From positions 744,001-808,000 of the forward strand of contig JANHCV010000007.1 of the NCBI GenBank assembly GCA_025594325.1: DNA of 64,000 bases, in the 5' to 3' direction. The position numbers were made by a program, and so were the translations under genes. The notes beneath the pieces are model-generated. The model did not search any database and was not told the DNA's origin. It saw only the letters and a program-made list of their open reading frames with translations. The stretch comes from Blastocladiella emersonii ATCC 22665. Taxonomy: Eukaryota > Blastocladiomycota > Blastocladiomycetes > Blastocladiales > Blastocladiaceae. This document shows, in pieces, positions 54,982-64,000 of the stretch (its first letter is position 1; the number at the start of each line of letters is the position of its first letter).

Positions 54982-55335
54982 GTTGGCGTGGCAAGTCCGA
55001 GGTTGAGTATCAGGAAAAGAGCTGGCCGCGGCGGACTTGCGAGCGAGGATCGACCGCCGAGTCATCTGTTTTAGCGACGCGTCTCACACGCCACACGGCG
55101 CGCGCGTCACCGGCGCCGCATGGCGTTGGCGAAATCAATGCGCTCCTGACATGAATCCCTCGCTTCAAGTTAGGTGCGTTTGATAACACGTTCGAAAAAC
55201 GACGGTTTTGATTGCACGAGCCCAGTTTGATCACGTTGATGTCAAAAATCGTGTCTGTATTTACTTCTCTCGCACACACACCAGACACTTTGCGCCCATG
55301 CGAACCACTCGCACACAAATCAGACCTCACGTTCT
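54982..55335. other. Spacer between family B copy 5 and the subtilase gene
   Basis: 354 bp. It contains GCGACGCGTCTCACACGCCAC near 55074, a diverged version of the array element lying 85-110 bp before the copy 5 ATG. The rest is AT-rich spacer with no coding sign. Confidence 0.35.
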
Positions 55336-56514
55336 CTACTGGGGGCTGAGGTAGAGGAGACGGTTGGGCGACCCGTTGACGTCATAGATCTTGTTGGGCG
55401 TGGCGTCGTTGAGCAGCTTGGCGACGAGCCCGTCCTTGGACAGCGACGGGTTGGCGGACCAGGTGGCGGCGGCGGCGCCGACGACCATGGGCGTGGCCAT
55501 GGAGGTCCCCGAGATGGTGTTGTACCCGCCGTTGTTCCACGCGCTGTAAATGTCCTGGCCGGGCGCGATGATGTCGACGCACTGGCCGTAGTTGGAGAAG
55601 GACGCGCGCGCGTCGTTGCTCGTCGACGCGGCCACGCACACGGCGCCCGCCGCCGACGCCGGCGACACGTTGCACGCGTCCTGCGACTCGTTGCCCGCGG
55701 CTACGCCAACAAAAACGCCCGATGCGGCGAGCGCCGAGACGGCGTCGTTGGTGGCCTGCGAAAAACCGCCGCCGAGGCTCAGGTTGGCGACCGACCGGCG
55801 GCCCGTCTGGCGCGCGTGCTGCGCGACCCACGACACGCCGTTGATGATCTCCGAGTTGGACCCGAACCCGTCATCTCCGAGCACCTTCACGGCGATGACG
55901 TTGGCCCGCTTGGCCACGCCCGTGGTGGCGCCCGCGACGGTGCCGGCGACGTGGGTGCCGTGGCCCTGGCCGTCGCGCTGCGAGCAGCCCGAGCACACGT
56001 AGCCCCACGACGCGCGGCCGCCAAACTCGCGGTGGTTCACCGTGACGCCCGTGTCGATGATGTACGCGTTGACGCCCGACCCGGCGGCGTCCGGGTAGAC
56101 GAACGGCGCGCCGCGCAGGTTGAGGTCGCGCTGCGAGATGCGCGCCAGGCCCCACGACGGCGGCGACTGCTGGACGCCCGAGATGGCGACCCACGTGTCC
56201 TGCTCGACGGCGGCGACCTTGGGGTGCTCCTTGAGGCGCTTGGCGAGGCCCGCCGAGAAGGTGCCCGCGTAGCCCTTGAAGGCCGCCGACACGGCAAACT
56301 CGTGGTCGACCTTGGACTGCACGGCGACGCCCTCGCGCGCGTTCTCGGTGGCGACCTCGGCCTTGAGCGCCTTGGTGAAGGCGGCCTGGTCGACGTCGGG
56401 CTTGAGGCGCACAATGAACTGGTTCGGGATCACGTCGCCCGCCTTCTTGCCGCCGGGCGCGGCCTGCACGCCGACGACGAGGGCCAGAGCAGCGAGGAGG
56501 GTGGCGATCTTCAT
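55336..56514 (-). CDS. Secreted proteinase K-like subtilisin (S8A)
   Basis: Single-exon, 392-aa serine endopeptidase precursor. Signal peptide 1-18 (MKIATLLAALALVVGVQA), I9-type inhibitor propeptide about 28-108 ending near AAVEQDTW, then a catalytic domain of about 280 residues. The triad is Asp154 (YIIDTGV), His185 (GHGTHVAG) and Ser338 (SGTSMATP), with oxyanion-hole Asn275 (AAGNES). Cysteines at 174, 177, 281, 293 and 312 allow disulfides as in fungal proteinase K relatives. Probably secreted for nutrition. It sits inside the family B array on the same strand but has ordinary high GC and no introns, so it looks like a bystander around which the array expanded. Confidence 0.95.
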   Translation of the reverse strand: MKIATLLAALALVVGVQAAPGGKKAGDVIPNQFIVRLKPDVDQAAFTKALKAEVATENAREGVAVQSKVDHEFAVSAAFKGYAGTFSAGLAKRLKEHPKVAAVEQDTWVAISGVQQSPPSWGLARISQRDLNLRGAPFVYPDAAGSGVNAYIIDTGVTVNHREFGGRASWGYVCSGCSQRDGQGHGTHVAGTVAGATTGVAKRANVIAVKVLGDDGFGSNSEIINGVSWVAQHARQTGRRSVANLSLGGGFSQATNDAVSALAASGVFVGVAAGNESQDACNVSPASAAGAVCVAASTSNDARASFSNYGQCVDIIAPGQDIYSAWNNGGYNTISGTSMATPMVVGAAAATWSANPSLSKDGLVAKLLNDATPNKIYDVNGSPNRLLYLSPQ

Positions 56515-57802
56515 GGTGTTGGTGGTGGTGACGACTTCTAGGGTCTAGCGGGTCAGGAGCGCAGCTGCTGATGCTGGTTCAGTTGGGAGGAAGCGGGGGA
56601 GGCGGCCGCTCTTTATACTCGCGCTGCCGTCGCCGCTGTGTACGCAGGGCATCCCACTCCCAACGCCGGCACGGCACGTTGCCGACTGGTTCCCTGCGAC
56701 TCCATCGATGCAGGAGCAAGGAGTCGCGTGCATAACGGGGCGACGCGTCGTCCTTGTTCCCGTGATCAAAGTCATGATCGCGTCGCGTGAGTGGACCGCG
56801 CGCCGAAACACGCCCCCGCGCTCGAATCCCCGCGCGCACCAACCACTCACGTCGCTCTTTCGCTCGGCATCGAGCGCGGAATCGTGTCGCGTGGTCCAAT
56901 TTAGGATCCGCGCGAGGTGCGCGCGAGTTCGCGGGACGGTTGTTCTTGTGACGCGGGACGCGCCGCACCGCGTGTGCGCGCTGCAACTGCCCTCTCTCAT
57001 CGTCGCCCCCTGACTCGACCCGCCGCTGTGCGCGCGAGTCTGCGGCCATGCGTGATGGGAAGGCCGAGGACACGCGGTGACGGTTGATCGGTGGAATGAT
57101 CTGCGCGCGCGCGGGCCGAGAGCCTGGCCCCAGCGCCGCACGCGTGTGTCCGCTCCTCCCCTCTCCTGTACGCAGCGGCATCCCGTGGCCGTCACCGACG
57201 ACGATGAACTATCGTCGCAACCCTGGCCTGACGTTGGGGATAGATGATCCGAGGATGCACACATGAGCGAGACTCGTCGTCGTCCTATAGATGATCCGTG
57301 GGAACGGCTCCGTTCATCTCCATCTCCATCGACATCACAGCTTGGGCTCGGGCATCGCGCCGGCGGGCGTCGCGACGACAAGCGGCGGCTCTTCGGCCGG
57401 CGCACCACCCGTCTTCCCGCCGAGCCATCCCGCGTCCTCGGGCCGGCCAAGGTACCCGGCCCCCATCTTGGCGAGCGCCGCATCGAGGAGGCGGCGGACG
57501 CGTGGCGAGAGGCCCGCGCGCGCATAGTACCGCATCACGCCGTCCTTGTCGCGGCGGAGCCGGTGCCGCGTCGCGAGCGAATGGCAGGCGAGATGGCGGG
57601 CGAGATGCCGGACCAGTGAAACGATTGGCGGTAGCACCCCGTGAGTGGCGCAATGCGTCCTTGTTCCACGTATAGTTCACGTTGGGCGACGAGAAGGAAC
57701 GACTCTACCTCACTCACCAAGTGTTTTTCGAACACTGAAGAATGGGGCATGCAGAAACGAGCATCAGAACGACATGTTATGCATACAAACGTCCAGGCCG
57801 GG
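56515..57802. other. Spacer upstream of the subtilase gene
   Basis: About 1.3 kb. The subtilase promoter is presumed in 56515-56800. A minus-strand open segment at 57335-57530 (MRYYARAGLSPRVRRLLDAA, then MGAGYLGRPEDAGWLGG) has some protein character. It begins near an array-type element, lacks a convincing full gene, and may be a fragment. Confidence 0.35.
57645..57658 (-). promoter_or_regulatory. Family B intergenic element, site 6
   Basis: GTGGCGCAATGCGT on the + strand, about 145 bp beyond the stop of pseudogene copy 6. One mismatch to the array core. There is no family B start to its left. Confidence 0.4.
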
Positions 57803-57803
57803 A

Positions 57804-59248
57804 TCACTTCTTATCCAGAGGAATCGCCGCGAGCGGGAGGCCCGAACACGGATCGCAGTTGGCATCGTCCATGTTGGCGATCGCCAACTGACGCCCGCAG
57901 CTCATCCTGGTGGCAATTGCGCGCGCGTCCGCAATAAACTGCGCACCGAATACTTGATTGTCGCGAGTGGCAAGCGTCTCAAGAGCCTCGATGTAGAGGT
58001 TCGCGACTGGCGGAAGCGGTGCACGGCTGAGACCGAGGTGCCATGCGATTCCCTGGTTTGCCTAGCGAACATGAACATGCAGCAGTGGTTGACAATCGTC
58101 AATCGCGTTGCAAAGTAGGAGATCGGCGAGCACGTACGATTGAGGCCAGCGCAAGGACAATCATCGGCGCGACTTGCTGATGCGTGATCACCTTGGGTTC
58201 GGCGTCAACGCTGGCCCGAGCCATCCGCTCGTTGAGTCAATGGAGGCACGACTCGACCTCGACAAACCCGTTGGCTAACGGACAACGACGCGAAAACTTA
58301 GGGGACGACCCGCTGCGCGTCTCGGCGCTCGACTTGTAACCCGAAATGTTTGGGGCCGAGAGGGTAGCACCACGCCTCCCTGCCGCCGACAAGGAGGCGA
58401 GGCGGTACTTGGCGGCTTTGAGCGTCGTTTTGCGAAGGCTGAGCTCGGCGTTGGCGACCTAGAGACAGTACTATAATGACCGCACGCGCAATGCACGTCA
58501 GCACGAGCGGAGACGGTACCCGGGCCCACGCGCAAACAGGCCCCGTGACGGATCTTGTCAAAAGGAATGAGCGGACCATCGGCGGCGAAAAGGGCGGAGT
58601 AGTCGGCGTAGAAAAGTCGCGGATGACCTGCTTGCTCGCAAACGGCCCGTGAACAAGCAGGCAGGCGCGGATGTGGTAGGTGAAGGCGACCGGCATGTCA
58701 AGGAGGATGGCCGTCTTGCGCTTCTGCTGGCCCTCTGGACCGCTCACCAGTGGGCGGTTAGTTTTGCTGCGCAGCTTCTTCTTCTTCGGGCTGGCGTCGG
58801 TGTTAGCGGCAAGGGCTCCGAATCAGCAATAAGATGGGCACAGCGTACCGTGTGATTCCGTCGTCCTCGTCATCCTCGTCGTTGACTTCATTGGCATCAT
58901 CGTCATCCTCCTCGCTGTCGTCATCATCGACGTTCTCTTTGTCCTCAAAGCTGCCCGTGTCGCTGTCGGCCTCGCTGCTCTCGCTCCCGTTGTGGCCGTG
59001 GCGCGTGCCACGGGTGGCCGATGGAGCGGTACGGGCCGCGAGCGGCTTACGCTTCACACCCGGCGCCAGCTTGGGCGGCGGCAGGGGCGGCAGCGGCAGA
59101 GGTGGCCCCGGAGAGTCCCGAGCGCGCTCCTCGAGGACGCCGCGAGGCAGCCGGGCCCGCGCCTCGTTGGGAGGCCGCGCGGCCGAGTTGGCGGCGGTGG
59201 CGAGGCGGCCACTGCGGCGCTGGTCGGGCCCGTTGCATGAGCTTCCAT
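57804..59248 (-). pseudogene. Family B copy 6, inactivated
   Basis: All five exons are traceable but broken. Exon 1 starts MEAHAT at 59248, then loses frame; the family-like RRSGRL and the acidic part are in another frame. Exon 2 is read to KQVIRD, where one T is missing from a T run, so the conserved YADY lies out of frame. Exon 3 keeps only its first half, fused directly to exon 4 sequence without the RTLxFN...HPFL block. Exon 4 has an in-frame TGA after FVEVESCLH. Exon 5 (58061-57804) is still fully open (LGLSRAPLPPVANLY to PLAAIPLDKK). Two frameshifts, a nonsense codon and a deletion make this a pseudogene. Confidence 0.75.
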
Positions 59249-59794
59249 GGTGATGCTACGGGGTTGCTCACGTAGGGCACGGCAAGCTGAGGCCAAGAAG
59301 ATTGCGCAGCAAGGCGAGGGATGCCGAGTCACCTGTTTTCGCGTCGCGTCTCGCAGCAACGCGCGTTGGGCGAACAGCTCCCTCGCGCCTCCGCTCGCGC
59401 CATCACCGATCCTGTCAGCTTGCGCTTCCCAAGTCCTCGAGCGGCGATCGCCATGGGCAGGCGTCCTCGTAGCGGACAGTGACCGCCATGAGCGACGCGT
59501 TCGCGGTGCGCCACCAAGTCCCTGCCCCTGATCCTGCAGCGGGCCTTGACGGCGAAAGTCTTGACCATCGCTGACGGGCAGATGGAGGGACGCCGGTGGC
59601 AGCCCGCTCTCGTGCAGGGCTGGAGCAACGCGAGCGCCAACGAGGCCGAGAGCACTCGAAAGCGAGGAGGACGGATGGCTGACCAACGCGCTGCGGGTCC
59701 CACGCTCACGGGCCCGCGCGTTCTTCACTCGCCCTTCCACTCTCCCCGTCCCCGCCCTCGCCGTGTTTCCTTCACGCTGCATGCAACACTCACA
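59249..59794. other. Divergent spacer between family B copy 6 and GST
   Basis: 546 bp. Near 59329 there is GTCACCTGTTTTCGCGTCGC, comparable to the sequence upstream of copy 5. A GST promoter is presumed further right. No gene seen. Confidence 0.35.
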
Positions 59795-60512
59795 ATGACC
59801 TCTTACAAGCTCCTCTACTTTCCCGCGACGGCCCGCGCCGAAGTGATCCGTCTCGTGCTTGAGGCTGCCGGTGTACGTGTGCTCCGCGTTGTTCCCGCGT
59901 TGGGCCAGACGTCGCTGACGGCCGCTCCCGCTCCCGCTCCCGCTTGTTCAGGTCGAGTACGAGAACACGTACCCCAAGAACTGGCCGGCCGAGAAGGCGA
60001 GCCTGCCGTTCGGGCAGATGCCGGTGCTCATCTTCCAGTCGGCGGACGGCAAGGAGCAGGTGGTCGCACAGTCGGCGGCCATCGTGCGGTACCTCGCGGC
60101 CAAGCACGGCCTGGTGCCGGACACGGAGCACGACGTGTTCGTCGCCGACAGCCTGGCCGAGTCGATCCGCGACGCGTACGAGGCGGTGCTCAAGGTGGTG
60201 TGGCGGACGCCCGAGGCCGAGAAGGAGGCGGCGCACGCGGACCTCAAGACCAAGGTGATCCCGGCCTTCGCCAAGGCACACGCCAAGTACCTCGCGGCCA
60301 ACGGGAGCAACGGCTACTACTTTGGGACCAAGCTGACGTACGTCGAGCTCGCGCTGTTCAACTTTGTCGAGAGCTGCCGCGGGGTGCTCGGGCCCGACGC
60401 GTTCGCGGCCGCGGGCGACGACGCGGGCCCCGTGCTCAAGGCCGTCGAGACGGTCGCGAACCACCCAAAGATCAAGGAGTACCTCGCGTCGCCGCGCCTG
60501 CACAAGAAGTAG
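59795..60512 (+). CDS. Glutathione S-transferase
   Basis: Cytosolic GST of 212 aa, conjugating glutathione to electrophiles. Exons 59795-59872 and 59952-60512 (79-nt phase-0 intron, donor GTACG). The N-terminal thioredoxin-like domain has the catalytic Tyr region YKLLYFPATARAEVIRLVLE, the cis-Pro motif GQMPVLIFQ and the glutathione-contacting QSAAIVRYLAAKHGL. The alpha-helical C-terminal domain ends with NHPKIKEYLASPRLHKK. The layout fits sigma/alpha/mu-type GSTs (prostaglandin D synthase-like), common in zoosporic fungi and animals. No targeting signal. Confidence 0.94.
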
Positions 60513-61075
60513 GTGGATAACCATGTGGCAGACTGTTGAGTTCATAAATACAGGCCCGTGAGTCTTGTCACCCAGCGTCTCGTAGAGCGCAGAGAAGCCT
60601 TGAGACGCGTTGCGTAACTCTGAAGCGAGCATGGCCGCCGCCGCAGCGGCTCGGCTCGATCCCGCACGTCAAGTGGCGCCGACGTGCGCGATGGATTCCT
60701 GCAAGAGCGTCGAGCGGCGCGGCGCGTTGCTTCAAGTCGGCGGTGCCGCGCGGCGAGTGGCGCGCCCCAGCGCCCCCGTGGCACCGCGTCGAGAAGCACC
60801 AGCCACGCCGTCGTGGCCGCGTCGCCGCTCGCTCGCCTCTCGTCGCGCTCGTCCCGCTCCTCTCCTCCCGCTCGAACACTCGCTGCAACGGAGTACTTGA
60901 ACGAGCGCACCCGCCGCCCCGGACCGATCGCCCACACCTGCGCGACCGACTCGGATCTTCGCTTCCTGCCCGAGACACGCGCCGCTGCTGCCGCTGCGAC
61001 CGCTAGTGCGCCGCCACACCACCACCACCGCCACAGCCCCCCACCCCGCAACCTTCCGAACCGGTGCCATCCGCC
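60513..61075. other. Tandem intergenic region, no gene seen
   Basis: 563 bp between GST and the PH-domain gene. CAC-rich pyrimidine sequence precedes the next start codon (61016-61060). No RNA gene or repeat recognised. Confidence 0.4.
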
Positions 61076-62891
61076 ATGTCGACCTCGTCGGGCACCACCA
61101 TGGTCGCGCTGCCGTCGTCCGCCTCGGCCACGTCGGCCGCGCACGCGCCGCTGCACCCGCACCCGCTGCACGAGTCGTCGGTGCTGCCGCACAGCCCGTC
61201 GGCGACGTCGCACTACGACGAGGACGGCGGCGCGGCTGGCGACTACGAGGACGACGGCGAGTACGACGACGAGGAGGAGGAGGACGAGGACGACTACGAC
61301 CTCGGCCTGACGCCCGCGACCACCCCGGGCGCGACCACGACCGAGGCGGGCGCCGTCGTCGCGGCCGTCTCGGCGGCCACCGCCAACTCGGCCACGGACC
61401 TGTGGCAGCGCGAGATGGCGTGCGAGCGGCTCGTGCGGTCCGGCTGGCTCGAGAAGCGCGGCGACCGCGGGCGCAAGGCGTGGAAGCGCCGCTGGTTCGT
61501 TCTGCGCGCGAGCCGCCTCGCCTACTACAAGGACGAGAGTGTACGTTCGGTCTCTCTTCGTCGCTCCACCGAGCCGTGTACTGACTCTCGCGCCCCCCAA
61601 ACAGGAATACTCGCCCCTCGGCATCCTCGCCATTGCCGAGATCCACAGCGTCACCGCCATCGAGTACTCGGCGACCCGCGCCCACGTCCTCGCCATCGTC
61701 ACGCGCAAGCGCACCCTGTACCTCGAGGCGCCCGTGCGCTCCGAGCTCGAGGCCTGGCTCGTCGCATTTGACGAGGTCGTCCGATCGCTGCCACCCTCGG
61801 TTCCCTCGGTCCTGTCGCTCAACGACCTCGCTGCCGCCCACCACGGTGCTGCCGCGCCTGCGGCCGCCGCCGCTGCTGCTGCTGGCGCGCCCGAAAACAT
61901 GACGGCCGACCCCGCCCTCGCCTCGTCGCCCGTCACGGGCTCGACCTCGCTCCTGATCCACACCCTGCGCCGCATGTCCAACCCGACTTCGGGCGCCGCC
62001 GCCGCCGGTGGGACGACCGACTCGCCCGCGCCCGTCACGGCCGGCGTGATCCCCGGCGACGACACGGATGACCCGTACGCGGGCGACAGCCCCGTCGACG
62101 ACGTCGAGTCGGGCGACGAGCTCGGCGCCATGCCGCACACTCACCAACCCGAGTCGCCGACGCGCCGCATGACGCTCGCCGCGATCGCCACCGCCGCCGC
62201 CTCCACACCAACCACCACCTCCAGCACGGCGCCCACGGCGCGCATCTCGTCGCACCAGCAGACGCTCGCGCCGTCGGTCACGGACGAGGTGGTGCGGCAG
62301 ATCACGCACCGGTCCGGGTGGCTGTGGCGGTACGAGCGGTCGGGCGTCATGGGCGGCCGGCTCGGCGGGAAGCACTGGAAGCGCCGGTGGTGCGTGCTGC
62401 GCGGCGACCGCCTCGTCGTCTACAAGGACATGCGCGAGTACTCGCCGCTGCGCGTCGTCGACGTCGCTTCCGTCCTCGACGTGCTCACCGCGCCCATGTC
62501 CAAGAGCCTCGAGAAGCATCTCCCGACGTGGGTCGCCGCGCACGCGGCAGGAGCAGGGGCGAGTCCGAGCACCCCGTCGCCCGAGTCCCCGCCGTCCCCG
62601 CCCCTGCCCGAGCCGACGCCGGCGGGCAGCGAGGAGCCGCCATTACTCTTCACGAGCAGCGCCGCGAGCGCGGCTGCTGCGGCCGCGGCTGCCGCGGACC
62701 CGACCACGACGTGCTTCCACGTCATCGCCACGGCCAAGACGCACCAGCTCGCGGCCGAGTCGCGCGACGACATGTGCGCGTGGGTCCGCGACCTGCGCCG
62801 GCTCATGGCGCCGTACCACGCGGGCGTCGTGGTCGCGGGGGCGGCAACGGATGCCGCGGATGCACACCATCCCGCGGGCCACGCGCTGTAG
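61076..62891 (+). CDS. Protein with two pleckstrin-homology domains
   Basis: 583 aa from exons 61076-61540 and 61605-62891 (64-nt phase-0 intron, donor GTACG). The head is disordered with an acidic run (DDEEEEDEDDYD). PH domain 1, about 118-230: SGWLEKRGDRGRKAWKRRWF, VLRASRLAYYKDES, EYSPLGILAIAEI, VRSELEAWLVAFDEV. PH domain 2, about 392-575: SGWLWRYERSGVM, KHWKRRWCVLRGDRLVVYKD, interrupted by a Pro/Ala-rich insertion before the last strand and helix (HVIATAKTHQLAAESRDDMC, WVRDLRRLM). The basic strands suggest phosphoinositide binding and membrane recruitment; partners unknown. No catalytic domain, so probably an adaptor. The intron splits PH1. Confidence 0.88.
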
Positions 62892-62958
62892 ACATGGGAG
62901 AGATTACTGGTATATATAAACGGCCCGTTTGTGTTCTACTCCACGTCGTCGACGCGTT

Positions 62959-64000
62959 CTAGTGCTTCTCGTCCTTGCGATCGTCGCCGTCGCGCTCGTC
63001 GTCGTCATCGGCCCAGCCAGTCTCGGCGCTCTGCACCAGGACCACGCCGCCCTTCCCGCCCGCCACCTCGGCACGCACCACGCCCTGCTTCGCGGCATCA
63101 CCCGGCACGCTCCCGCTGACCGCCGTCGTCGGCAGCTTGTTCACCACGACGCCCGCGCCGCCGGCCGCCGTCCAGTCGACCGCAACCCCCGTCGGCACGC
63201 GCACCGTGACGCCGCCGCGGCCCAGGGTCGCGCTGACGCTCCACCCGGCGGTCAGCGGGCTGAGCGCAATCTTCGCGTGGCCCTCGGGCGCGGTCACGGC
63301 GACACGCGCGTCCTTGCCGACCGCGACGCGGCCGAGGACCACGTCGCCCGCGCGGGACGCGGTGAAGGTGAGCGACCCCCCGCCGTCGGCCGCAAGCGAG
63401 ATGGTGCCGTTGCTCGGCTGGACGAGTTTGCCCCATGCCGTGGACACGGAGAGCCGCGCGAGTGTCGCGGTGCCGTGCAGGTACGTCGAGTGGAAGTATC
63501 CCTCGGTCTCGATTGAGATCGGGTCGGAGGAAGAGGAAGCGGGGAGGGTGAGCTTCGTCACGGTCGACCCGCCGCACGGCAGCGAGTACAGCGACGGCCA
63601 GAAGGAGCGCGGGCGGCCGCCGGGCGTCAGCGTCCACACGGGGCCCGCGGGCTGGGCGAGAGTCAAAGGCAGGGAGGACGGGTCCGAGGAGGACGAGTAC
63701 TGCGCGACCGTGTACGACAGCGTGCCTGGCTGGGTGCCGTTGAAGTTGACGATGAGACGGTGGCTCGTCGACTTGATGGAAGCGTGGGTCAGCAAGCTGG
63801 TCAGCGAGGGCGGCGTGGTGAGAGCGAAGTGGGACGTACGATCTTGGTCGCATCGACACGAATCCCAGTGATCCCAATGAGCGAGTGCGTGCCCGACTCG
63901 ATGCGTCTCGCCGCCGTGGTCCCGAACTTGCTCGCGTCGACGGGGTGGCACGACGAGCGCGTGGCCAGGTACGCGATCTACACGCACGAGTCAGCCGTGG
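62959..64000 (-). CDS. Unknown protein, C-terminal part only (cut by window edge)
   Basis: The last two exons are visible: 63977-63840 and 63771-62959, joined across a 68-nt phase-0 intron (donor GTACG). An acceptor at 63978 shows at least one more exon beyond the window. The 317 visible residues start IAYLATRSSCHPVDASKFG and IESGTHSLIGITGIRVDATK. They continue with a Ser/Thr/Gly-rich beta-type region (HRLIVNFNGTQPGTLSYTVA, GYFHSTYLHGTATLARLSVS, GSLTFTASRAGDVVLGRVAV) and end in an acidic/basic tail (DDDDERDGDDRKDEKH). It resembles an extracellular or lumenal beta-sandwich, but I recognise no family. Confidence 0.7.

Noticed and set aside
55336-56514. Subtilase considered part of family B because it lies inside the array
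   Set aside because: Different fold, intronless, high GC and clear S8 catalytic triad; a separate gene.
57335-57637. 100-residue minus-strand frame next to element site 6
   Set aside because: The start is not an ATG, no family recognised, and length and context are insufficient. Mentioned only as spacer content.
46241-57658. Evenly spaced array element considered as CRISPR
   Set aside because: Spacing is 1.3-4 kb, set by gene length, in a eukaryotic genome; not a CRISPR array.

Overview
The window comes from a nuclear genome of a high-GC, intron-containing, flagellated (zoosporic) fungus. It encodes two cilium proteins next to each other (IFT25 and CFAP298). It also has a class-C-type receptor whose ectodomain is a bacterial-style solute-binding domain, and fungal-type chromatin, splicing, transport and protease genes. 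A Blastocladiomycota or chytrid-like source fits best, but the exact taxon is an inference. Introns are short (about 50-110 nt), GT-AG, and nearly all donors read GT(A/G)CG instead of GTAAGT.

Layout. 1-9.95 kb: SNF5/GATA chromatin-remodelling subunit (+), IFT25 (-), CFAP298 (-), UBA4/MOCS3 (+). 9.96-14.75 kb: a lower-GC island with a decayed minus-strand gene and three copies of an unrecognised family, here family A. 15-44 kb: dense conserved genes. These are the SBP-7TM receptor, a small membrane protein, Mod5-type tRNA isopentenyltransferase, a HEAT-like plus SPRY protein, a degenerate tRNA, a Na+/H+ exchanger, PRP19, PDCD5, nucleoside diphosphate kinase, a nuclear FKBP, a 2OG-Fe(II) oxygenase, a CBM48/AMPK-glycogen-binding protein, a U-box plus FHA polyQ protein, a Gly/Tyr-rich protein and an ABCG transporter. 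43.9-46.3 kb: a gene-poor stretch with Cys-rich relics. 46.3-59.25 kb: a head-to-tail minus-strand array of a second unrecognised family, family B. It has five intact five-exon copies and one pseudogene, interrupted by a proteinase K-like subtilase. 59.8-64 kb: glutathione S-transferase, a double-PH-domain protein, and the 3' end of an unknown gene cut by the window edge.

The most novel material is families A and B. Both are tandem, divergent and in AT-richer islands. Family B keeps the same exon phases (2,0,1,0) in all intact copies and has a recurrent intergenic element (TTTCAGCC, then TCAC, then GTGGCGCAACGCGT) about 75-130 bp before several of its start codons. I recognise no domain in either family and assign no function. 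Exon structures were derived by hand from reading frame, GT-AG sites and family conservation. Most spliced models give whole-codon lengths, and the exceptions are flagged.
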